A stretch of 64,000 bases of DNA. Source: Siniperca chuatsi. Taxonomy: Eukaryota; Chordata; Actinopteri; Centrarchiformes; Sinipercidae. Positions 24,301 through 36,300 of this stretch are shown here, in pieces. Location: the NCBI RefSeq assembly GCF_020085105.1, contig NC_058057.1:25927082-25991081 (forward strand), read 5' to 3'. A model generated the notes under the pieces. The model was not told where the DNA came from, ran no database searches, and worked only from the letters and a program-made list of their open reading frames with translations. The first letter of the stretch is position 1, and each line of letters begins with the position of its first letter. The position numbers were made by a program, and so were the translations under genes.

Positions 24301-27300
24301 CTGTTGTGTTTATGTAACCTGTGGAGTGGCCTTGGTTACTCTGTGAATACACAGCAGCACAATACAGCATTGTTACGCCCTGCTATGGTTTGAGTGTCCG
24401 CCACCGCCACAATAACATCAGCAGTGGGTGGGTGGGTGAAAGATTGGAAAATGTTCCACAAAAACATAATGACAAACATTGGCAGTGCAAATTCTCTCAG
24501 ATAAAAGCAGACAAAAACATCGACAGACAGGAAGAAGGACAAAAAGGAGAGTATCGAGGTAACCTGACTGACGCTGAACACATATGGAAACATGACATCT
24601 GCTGATGAATGTGAAGGAATTTTGTGTTTATGCTACTAAATATTTATGATTATTAACATGCCTGTTGAAAATTTTGGGGAAATTGGGGAGTTTTTGGGGG
24701 TCCAGGGCTCTAGAAGTCCCATTCATTCTCATTCATTCTCCTGGTTAAATCATCAGTATAAAAGTCATGCACTGCGTGGGAGACAGTCCCGGGAGGACCA
24801 ATAAGAACAAGGCTGTGCGCTGCTCTTTAACTGAGGTGAGGCGATTAACCACACGTGGTAGTCTTCATCACTGAAGTCTTTTCTTTTCTAAAACCAAAAA
24901 ATGTTTAAACATTTAAAACTCATTAAATATATTTTTCCAGACTTGAAATCAGACCTTGAATCTTGGCCTGTTTGTACAGCGGTACGAGACGATCCATTTC
25001 AGGTGTAGGCTCGTCCGCAGGCTCCAGCGTCGGGTCGAAGAGTGGCAGCAACATGGCCGCCAGGTCCTGGCCCACTTCCTTGGAGTTGAAGTTGGCGTGC
25101 GACCACTCGTCTGCATGGTAGCAGCGGGAGAATTTGGTGAGAGGTCCGGCACCACAAATGGCTGAATCGCTGGTGTGGAAAGTGGCATTTATGACTAGTC
25201 TGCTATCAAAGACCAGGAAGGAGTTGTTGATGCTCTTGAAGGCGTTGTAGTCGACTCCTTTATTGGAGAGGTTAATGAACACCTGAAAGGAGAAAATGAA
25301 AAAATTTGTATGTTTTCAGTTTTCTTGTGATTTCAGTGTAACAAGTTCTAAACATTCAGACAGTATATACTGTACTTAAATGCAGAATACAAGGACAACA
25401 AGGCCTCACACCTACAGGGTGCGTCTATTTTAGACTAAAATGAAAAAGAAAAAAAATGCACAACCAGACAGCAGAATCCTCTACTGTCTCAAACAATGGA
25501 AATGGGAAACACACCAAAATGATTTTGTGCTTGACAAACACATTTGGCTTCCAGGAGGAAAATTAACATCCAACCAGCAGCCACGAGATGGTGAATTCAG
25601 CCTGTTGTTTCTGAGCTTTTCAGCTCCACCAGACACCCTGGCCAGTAACCCACCATTGTTTGGAGAACATTTTCTTTTGTGAAAATGAATAACTGACTGG
25701 GTAAGCAGTGAAATCACCCAGTGGATTTTGAAAGTCACCAGAAACTTTGACTTACTCCACACTGCAGATGGAGGGGCTCTGCGTCGGTGGTGAATGACAC
25801 AGAAGTGAGAGGATCGGGGTGTTCTCCATTGTTCATCTGGGCCAGCAGGCAGTTATGGTGGACCTGGACCTCAGCCTTTTCCATGGCTGTCGCCACAGCC
25901 TTCTTGATCACAGGGTCGCTGAAGCAGGAGACGCCCGGCTCGGGAGGTGGGAGGACTAGATGGATACGATATCCCCGGACGCCAAGGCTGAGCAAAGTCT
26001 CCGTGGTGGTGAAGACATCGATGCTGTTTCCGTAGACGACGGCATTATCTGGAGAATCACAAGAAAGATTTCAGTGCTGACTTCAGTGCTCTGCGTGAAT
26101 GCTATGCTTCATATGTGTTGAAGAAAAAAGGCCTCATGTTAAAGCAAATGTGAGTCAATAAAATGTTTCTGTGGATAAATTTACTTTGAAGTAACTTTTC
26201 TCTGGCTGATTTGTTTGGAAAAGAATCATGAAAGGAGCGGTGTCAATCTGGCAAGGAAACAAGCTACTGCATTCTTAGATTTGATACCTGAAGCTATGAA
26301 ATCGTAATGTAGTAATACTATGTAGGACCACCAAAACAGCCCTGGAGGGTAACTTGATTGAACTAATCACAATTTCATTTCCAATAGTGATCAGAACAAG
26401 ATTAGGAGTCTGCAGCCATGCTAGCAGCTCTGTGAGGCTGTACTAAGTCACAGCAGAGCTTTGAGCTAAATGCTAACATCAGCATTTATTAATTAGCACT
26501 AAATACAAAGTACAGCTGAGGCTGATGGGAATTTCATTAGTTTTGCAGCTATTTGCTCATAAACCAAAGTATTGGACTAATTAAAACTTTGAACTGATGA
26601 TGGTGCTAGATGCAAAGTTAAGTCAGTGTTATTACAATTTATCCCCAGGGGAACATGAATGTCTGTGCCAAATTGAATCTACCCTATTGTTGTTGAGACA
26701 GTTCTCTTAAAACCACAAATGTCACCCTCCTGGTGGCGCTATAGGAAAAGTCAGGGGATCATCATCAAATCATTAGGATCCACCCTGAAGGGGACCATAA
26801 ATATCTGTCCCATGTTTAGTGGCAATCCATCCAATAGTTAGTTGTTGAGATGTTTCAATCTGAACCAAAATGGTAGGCATTTTACCCAAATCATTCAGCC
26901 CGACTTTCAGCAAAAAGTCTTAAAAAACGTATGCACTTGAAATATAAAAGAAAACTACCCACTACAGTAATAACATTTTTGCTGAAAAAGAAAATCAATT
27001 TAGGATTTTTTTTTTCTGTTTGTAGGCACAGTAGATGTTTATCATACAAAATTGTAATATTCCAAATAGACGAACTGAATGGTGACCATGAAGTATTGAT
27101 TTCTAAAAAAAGACACTATTTTGCAAAGGAGCTCTTAATTTTCACTATGTCATGATACAAATGATTTCCCTATTCCAATCAACAAGAGTTTGTGCTCAGG
27201 TTTTCCAAACAGCTCTGAAAGAGGACAGGAAGAGCTGCGCATGTTTTACAAGAGGCCCTCAGATTCCTGAGCCATGAACCGCAGATGCATGGAGAGAAAC

Positions 27301-30300
27301 TATGTAAATCTGAACATCTGAATGGGTTTTTTCTGAGTGATTCCATCCTTTGATGCTTGCTATTCAGAGAAGCCTCTTGACATTTTACAGAACATACAAG
27401 CTCCTATATAACGGTAGTATGTGCTCCTCGTCCCACAATGATTATATTACATTTAAAGCACAATGCCTGGAGCAGCAGGGTCGTCATGCCAATGGTATAT
27501 GAGACAAAGACAACAAAGAGATTTAATATGTGCATGAATTTGTACTGAACTTTTACACTTTTTTGTTAGTGCTGGAGTGCATATAATGCAGACAGATCAT
27601 TGTAACTGAAAAAAATCTGAATTGCTAGCCACATTCTCTTCTAATCAAACATGCTGTTATCGTGTGTCAAGTCAAAACTAATTCTGATAAACTCAGTGTT
27701 GTGCTTGAATTTGACTTGAACTTGGCAGCACACTCATGTAAAAGATTAATTGGAAGTGTCATTATTGATTGCTAGCAAAATATTTGCTGTTAAATCTTCC
27801 CTAAAATGAAGTAGAGATGTCCCGTGCTGATCCCACTGGGATTAACTATATAAAGCACACATTACACAAACTGCTTTTATTTTAATGTAGTCTCACTGCA
27901 GGCTGTGTAGTCACTGTACCCGACTCATTACTGTCATGTACTGAATATTAAAGGGCTAGGGATGAGGCAGGAAAATATGTGGTGTCCCTAAAATGAAGTT
28001 TTTAAGTCTTACTAGTTAACAGAGGTAGATATTATTTATTTACCTCAGAATGTGGATGATATTGTGTTTTTAGCTTTTCAGGAGGGCTGATTAGCCCTCC
28101 GCAGTACGTGAAATACATTGTGGAATGGGTGGGACGTTTCCATTTCACCTCTAGAACAGCAGAGATTTATTGGCGATTATGTTGTTATCTAGTGCAGTGA
28201 GTCAGAGTATAGAGTGAAAGCTACTTGGCTTGTGGCTTCTGTGGTTAGGGGAAGCTAGCTATCACACACTGTAATACCTCACCTGGAGAAAAAAGCTATC
28301 AAATGCAGCAATGGTGCCAAGAAAGCTTAAGAGACATCTCAAGTGAAAATACCCGTTTTTAATAACCTCCAGTGACTAAAACTACGTACTTCTTTGTGAG
28401 TGATTGAAAATAGGCCTATATTATTTCATGGAATAACACTGGCTGTCATTTGTTACATCAGCATGCTTTGTTACTTCATTGTTTTGGAATTCTTGTATTT
28501 TTAACTGCGTTTGAGTAGTGTGTTTGCCTGTGTGTAATTTATTTATTTATTTATTTATTAAGTATCTTTTCTGGCATCTCTATTGTTATGCAGTCTTCAA
28601 TCCAAGACAATAAAACTGAACTCTTATAAGAACACAGTGTGTAGTTGGGGCCTCCTGTTATGTTTCAGCTGTGTATGAGATGCTAGCTGTCAGGACTGTG
28701 CGCCGCGGCGCTCTCCGAGGTGCTGATCTTGCTGCTGGGAGCAGCATGAGAGCCATCCTGAGTGCTCTCTTTCTCCCTCGCCCACAGCAGCAGGAAGGCT
28801 TCTGCCAGGAGGAACTTCCAGCCGACAACTTCCTTGTCTAATCATTCACCTGTTTCCTAGCATATATAAATCTACACCCCCCCCTTAGTGTTTCACATGT
28901 GAGTACGAGAGAGAAGAGTAAATCTTAGTTCTGTTTGCAGTTTTGTGCGCCGTAGATTGAAGGCCTCAAAGTGACGTAGTTAGATGGCGCTAGAGTTTTT
29001 TTAGTTTTGCAAAGAGAATAAATGCTTCTTCAGTCTCCTGCCTCTCGCGGCACTTGTTTGCTCACTGCATTCTTACAGTTAGCTGTTCCGCCAAAAGAGA
29101 CATTTCCTCTCTAAACTTCTCAGATAGTTTCATTTAAATAACTTTGAGGCCTAAAGATTTCAAATTATCCAGATTAGACAAGTCCAAAAAATGAATAGAT
29201 TGTGTAGCAGAACTTTTACTTTTGATACTATAAGTATATTTAGCTGATAATACTTCTGTACTTTTACTTAAGTATTTTGATTGCATTTTATTTGTAATGG
29301 AGTATTTTTACATTGTTGTATTGTTACTTTAACGTAAGTAAATGATCTAAGTACACTGCAGTTGGAGTAATAGAGTAGACTAGAGTTGGTGTTAGTGATG
29401 AACACAGCTTTTACTGGCTGCTGTCGAGTGTCTCTCCATGGTGCTGAAGGAGAGGAGCGCTGCTGCTACTGAAACCTCAAGGCCAGCAGAACACAAAGCT
29501 ACTCATCAATTAATATATATTCCACTGCTCACTTCATCTGTTTACTCCTTCTGCTGCTACTAGAACTAGCCAAGGAAACATGTTTTTTCTGTCTACTAAA
29601 AAAGGGGAATGAATTCCCAAAAAAGTCAAGGCGCACCGCTTTATTAAGGTACAAAAGTTAAAAAGCCTTTATCAGAGTCCTGAGGTAGACTGGTGTGCAG
29701 TCAATACGACCCGGTTCTGTTTTTAATCATGTAGCCACTAAAATAAAGGCCTTGTGCCTTCACAAAGGAGTGTGCCTTGACTTTTTAGGGAATTCATTCC
29801 CTGTTTTGGGGGACACTGATTTCCTACCCATGCATCAGGAGTACTTGTTTTGTGTCACATTGCTGTCAGATCCAAGAAGCGCTTCCTCAGTCCCACACAC
29901 ACCGTCCTGCTGCCCCAAATACTCGCTCAAACACCAAATGTGGATTAATTTGCCGCTGGAAATAGTCCCCAACAGATGCACTATTTGGTCCTGTTCGAGT
30001 AACGTTGGTTAAAAACTACAGTGAGCAGCTGTTAATTTTGAAATTACTGAGCCTTTCAAAAAAATGTAATTATATCGCTTTGAGCGAAGAGGTATAGAAG
30101 TCTGAAAGTACTGAGGGACGGACTAACACATTTCTAGATTCTGTATTTTCATGGAATTTGTTGTCAATAAGAAAACTATCATTTAAAGCTAGTGCTGAGA
30201 CAGAACAGAAATGACTGCCCTCTGCTTTAGTCAAATGATAAAATGTATTCACTGTTTCCTTCTGCTGTTATTATTAAAATATGGAAATAAACATGGTATC

Positions 30301-33300
30301 TGCTTAAGTCCGCCATAGCAATTTGCATTTATTAATGGTTTTCCTTTATGACTGGGATCAACTAATTAGTATGTATAAAAGCCTCACTCTAGATCACTGC
30401 ACAATTCCTTCGGAGAGCAGATTAATTTTGCTTAATGACACTGTGTATTTTTTCCTGCTCTGAAAAGCCTGCCTCTCAGAAAGTGATATGATAATGGAAA
30501 ATGGATGGAAGAGGCCGACCTGATTCACAGAGATGAAAGATTTCTCTGCAGCTAATTAGCTGCTAATTATACCGGGGCACTTCAGCATTGACTGGCTGAG
30601 TAATGACATACTACTACAGATTAATTTTAGGTTCTGTGTGTGTGTGTGTGTGTGTGTGTGCGTGCATGTGCGTGCGTGTGTGTGTGCGTGTGTATCGGTG
30701 TTACCCTCCAGCTCCACAAAGTTGGCACACAGCCAGCGGTGAGCAGCCGTGCAGTCGCAGAGGTCGTTGAGGGTGAAGAGGTTGGATGGGACGGGCCCGG
30801 CGTATCTGCGGTGAGCGGACTGAGCCTGCAGCTGGCTGTTTGTGACAGGCTGGCTTAGATCCACACCAGTAGGACAGGGCACCTACAGCATCACATGACA
30901 TGCATAGATTTGATTTCTAAATTACATTTCAGACAACAATGTCACTCAAAGTGCCTTATAAAGACTTAAAACAGCTCAGGGCCTTAACAAAGATAATGAA
31001 TCATAGACTATAAGTAGTATTGTGAAAAGACAGATGAATGGGATAATTAATATTGGCATATTTTTAGTGACATTGCTGACAGTAAAGTTGCACACATTTG
31101 CTCTCTTCCAGCTTTTGGAGGGCTCTGATGATGCATCTTGTCACAGTTATTGAGGGGGACACGTTTACATATTGACCATCCATCCACTACGGCGATTATG
31201 CACCTGACTAGTTTTGGTGACTTCAGCTGTATTTGGTATTGAGAGGGTCTTTCTGAGACACCAGAAATCACCACTGAGCTCTCTGAAGGTGTCATGGGAC
31301 TGATTCAACATTACATCTGCTTTGCAAGGAGACCACTTGACGACCCTATTGTGACAAACCTGCTGTTTTACAGACAACTTAGATTAAAAGACGAAAAGGG
31401 TCTCATTGTCTCACTTGGTACTGCAGGCCTGTACAGAGGATGAGGCGATCGTAGGGCACCTTCTCACCACCAGACACAAGGACGTATTTGGACTTCCTGT
31501 TGATGCCCACCATCTTCCCAGTCACCACATGGACGCAGGCATGCAGAGGGAGCTGGGCCAAGTCTCGGCTGCTGTATGCGTGACTGCAGGAAGTGAAGAA
31601 GACTGAGTAGATTGAGAAACTTTGATTCTGCTGGAAACGTTTTTCGTCAAGTAAATTTTCAATGTACTAAAACTACCAACTTCATCACTGCTGACCATGG
31701 ATTTCTAGTTTGATTTTTTTAATTTTATTGCTATAAGCACAAATATTCTAATGTTTTTAGCCATGCTAGCAGCACGGCTCTAGAGATGGCAATGTCAGTC
31801 TCTCAGATGGTCCACCACTTTGGTGCAGACTGAAATATCACAACAACTATTGGGCAGATAGTTTTTAATTTCTTAACAGACATTCTTTGTCTACAGAGGA
31901 TGACTCCTATTGACTTTGGTGGTCCCTTGACTTTTCCTCTAGCGCCACCAACAGGTCAAAGTATTCACTTGTCCAGTAAAATATCTCAACATCTAAAATT
32001 TACATCATACTGTATATTACCTTAGTGCACAAAACGTCTCAAACTCTGGAGTAAAATAATGTAGTTGTGAATGATGACTTGAGTTTAATGACACATAAAA
32101 TAATCACACAGGTTAGATGTTTTTAGAGCATTCTTATGTTGAAATACATCTAATAAGTTATTCAATGTAAGATGCCAAAACATGATTTTTCATTTTCATG
32201 TCTGATGTTGTTCCATTCACTCACCTTGTGGACAGAAATCCGATGTCCTTGTGTATGTAGTTGCTTGGGAAACCGTGTGTTGAGATGAGGGTCAGGTTAT
32301 TGAACCTCAGGTGAGGGCTATGAGAGAACAAACAACACTGAAAAGCAGAATACAGTGAATACATACAGGACACAGTGTGAGAGGAATGTTTTCTGGGGAA
32401 GGACAACTTTAGTTTCTGCAACAACTACCTTCTTCATCCAGCGATGTGAAGCAGCATTTAGAAAGCCTGATAATTTCAACCATGTCAAGAGGAAAATAAA
32501 GAATATGAAATAAAACTCTTTAACATTACTTTATGTAACAGGAAGCTCTGTATTATACATGAACACAGTGATACATCTACAAAGATGTTTGGCCCTTGCA
32601 CTCTTTAAATATTAGCTGCTACTGCTGCTAACTAATACTATTAGTGTTGCCAATAAAGGAACATGAGCTCGGGTAAAAATCTTATATGAGGAGTTAAGTA
32701 AGATCAAGGATTGGCTCGTAAGAAGTTGTCTCTTCATATGGACAAAACAGAGCTTATTTTATTTGGATCAAAACCTAGGATTAGCAAGTTATTGTCCATG
32801 ACAATCTCAACTAGTGTTAGTTGTCTAGGATGTTTGTTAGACAGTAGTCTGGGTGGAGAGAGCATAGCAATACAGATCCTGGGTAAGGTGGAACAGAACA
32901 AGCTTTCGTCGAGAAAAGCTACCATAATTGGAAAGTTTACAGGAGCTGCACACCTACAGTACACCACACGGGTGATTTCACTTATCCTGGCTGATTAGAC
33001 CTCTGCTCAGGTCTGTTAGCTTTGTTGCACCTGTCAGGGTGGGACAAATTACACCTTCATCATTCAAGGAGTTAGTTCAAGGAATCCGGCGACCTCACGT
33101 ATATCTCAGCCTACCTTTAACCTGAGCAGAGGTCTAATCAGCCAAAATAACTGAAAACACATGTGAGGATGAGCAGGGCCTGTAAGATTCATTTGCTGTG
33201 GTGAGTTCACATAACACAAATAAAACAGAAACCTCAGGATATCACAGGATCAGCATCTTGTGTTTCCATAGCCTAATGGTAAGGGATTGTACTGTAGCCG

Positions 33301-36300
33301 ATTTTTGATACAGACTGCACCACTTTGTCCAGCTGTTTCCTGTCATGAGCTGAGGTGTCGCTAAACCTCATCTGAAGGCTGTGTGGTTCATAATATCTAT
33401 AACAGCAGAGCCCCTGAGTATTACTCAAAAACCACTTCCGTAGGGTTGCGGGAACTTGTGTCCATCAGCCTGAAGCCAGTGAACCTTTGTTCATTGAATA
33501 CATCCGCCATAACCGCCATAACTTTAAAAAGAAGGTCAAATGATGTTTTACAGCAAATGTGGAAGTTTAAGCTATTTTTTGTATAGAATGTATTAATTTA
33601 TTTGCTGTTTGACTGTGTGTGATTTGAATGGGGATAATGTACATATTTATATTATTTTATTGGTTTGTTGGATGTAGGATGTTGCCAATAGAAGTAACTC
33701 TTGGGGTTTATTGTGTCATCCTTGACATTTTTTGTAGATGTGTGTGATTCTTTGTCTCCTTTCTTATAATGTCAAATAAACTACACTAAACTATTGAGTG
33801 TGTAAGTTAATTCCTGAAATTCCTTAGAAACAGTAACTTCTCCATCAGCGGATGAAAGACCATGAGATGCAGTTTAAAGCTCAGCAAAAAAAGCTAGTAA
33901 GTAGCCCTTGAGTTCCACCTACTAGTTCCTCCTCCCCTCAATTGTGAATCCATAATTAGAAAATTTGCTTCCGTAAAACTCTAACACAGTTGATCTGTTT
34001 GAGAATCTTCCTGCTTGAAGACATTTTAAAATCCTTAGCAACATCAAACATATATAAAAAAATCTCAGATGTTGAATCAGTGGTTGAAATCTTCTCAGGT
34101 GGAAGTTCTTCAGCCAGTTTGTGGTTCCTGAGCGTAAAAATCCTGAACTGCCCTCATACTGCTTGTGTGTTTTCTGTCCACAACATACAACTTCTCTTGT
34201 GATGCAAATTACCCCTTTTGTGATGGCCTACAGGACATTACACAGCTGATAACAGCAGCTCCAGCTCCTTCGTCCAGTGAATAGCAGAGTGTGTACCTTG
34301 CAGTGTTCAGCCTTATCACACTGACGTCTCTGATTGCCTCCTGCTCTGTTCTTATCTCGGCTTCCTGCTAAATTAACGCCCACCGGCACAGATCTACAGC
34401 ACCAGACACCAAAATGCTGGTAAACTGACTGGATATGTTGGGTGACTATTATTACTCACTTGGACAATATGGGGATATCTGAGATTTGGTGAATTTAACA
34501 TCGCTGGTTGTATTAGACCACAATTATGGACAACTACTTTATGGCAATATTGGATTTACAGGATTTTGGCATCAATGCTATGAAGTACCTTGATTTGTCA
34601 GGTATCTAACTTACTGGATTAGCCAAAAATGGGCTGGTTTATAAATTAAATTTCCAGAAAAGGCACTACATGATATATATTGATATCGCAATGTAAAATT
34701 ACATATAGTGTGATAAAAGATTTTATTCATATTTCCCACCCCTTCTCTATAGACAATGTAAAACAAATTAGGGCTGCAACTAACAACGGTATTCATTATC
34801 GAACCTGTTGAGTTTTTTATTGACTGATTAATCGTTTAGTCTATAAAATGTCAGACAATAGTGAAAAATACTCATTTCCCAAGGCCAGAGCCTAAGCTGA
34901 CGTACTCAAACAGCTTGTTTTGTCTGACCAACAGTTTAAAACCCAAAAATATTCAGTTTATAATAATATAAAAATAGAGAAAAGCAGCATATTCTCACAT
35001 TTGACAGCAAATGATGGGCATTTTTGCTTGATAAATAACATGAATAGAAATGGTTGACAAATTTTGTGTTGATAGACTAACGGATTAATTCACTAATTGT
35101 TTCTTTACAAGTCATATTACTCACTTGGAGAGAGCAGCAAAATGAGCATGTATAACACTGATAATGAAATGTTTTTCCCAATAAAATCTATAGATTTATC
35201 AATCAAACCAGAGTTTACAGCTGGATCAAGTAAAGAATCCTTAACTGTCACTTCTAAGCTTTGTGTCATCAGGGGTTTGATCCTTGATTTTGACGTGAAC
35301 ATGCAAATAATAATAATTAACCATCAGACAATGACTGCAGTCAAACTTTCCTTGTTAATCTGTGCCAGAAGGTGGATTTATGCCGCAGCACTGAAGCATT
35401 AAGGCCCATTATTGGTGTCTGGATGTGACTGAATCAGAAGCCCTGGATTTGCTCTGTTATCAGCCGGTGACAGACAGCCGTGGTGACCCTGCAGCCTGAC
35501 CGCGGCGAGCAGAGGGCCGAGCCGCCGCAGAGCTCTTTATCTGTCTGACCCCGTCCCAGCCAGTAATGGAGTTGGGGGTGGTGCTCGTGCTGCTGGGCTG
35601 GATTCAATGAGCACATGGAAAGCTGTGTTGGGGTGGGGGGTGAAGGGGATGGACGTTTGGGCAGGGCTGATAAGGGGGGCCCCAGCAGGCCGAAACTGAC
35701 CCATCATTCACCCTCTCAATGCATCGCTGCCTCACCATTAGTTCAGCGGACACTAACTGCCTCATTAGTCAACTCATTAGTGACAGCAAACACAGATCGC
35801 TGCAGCAGATCCCTGACGGGGGGAAACAGTGGAGTGGCTAATTAAAGGGGGCCAGCGCTGGCCCTGCTGAATGCCAGACCGCAGACAGCTGCGTGCGCAC
35901 GCCCCGCCATTACCACTGTGCCAGCTTTGCCAGCTCCGAGAGCTGTGAGATCTCACTCGCACAAAACAATGACCCGGTTGCCCGGCAGCTATCACCTGGT
36001 TCTGAATCAGCACCCTGTGCTTCTTATTATCTGCCAGAGCAGTTAATCTCACAAAGCCAGGACGAAGGCAAACATGGAAGACGTCCGACCCGGAGTCAAG
36101 TGACATTTACAGAGATTGGATTCCTGGAATAAAAGATGATAAAGAAATGACAGAGAAGCTCCAGTGTAGAACTGCTCACCTTGGGTTCAGGGTTTCTGGA
36201 GTATTTCTCTACACAATCAGAATCTGTGATAAACATGATCATGTGAATACTTTTCATTATAACAGCTACCAGCTGTCTATTATACCTCCTGCATATGTGC

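Larger units (their letters stand above)
26049..30704 (-). other. cfap61 intron 18 (exon 18 to 19)
   Basis: 4.7 kb. Contains the 'gctagcagctctgtgaggct' repeat (26390-26860), a hAT-composite copy carrying a solo LTR (28630-29370), a small MITE (29605-29801), a TTTA tract near 28541-28561, and a TG tract next to the exon 18 donor. Positions 26900-28620 show nothing recognisable apart from a small GGAGGGCT/AGCCCTCC hairpin at 28081-28100. Confidence 0.5.
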
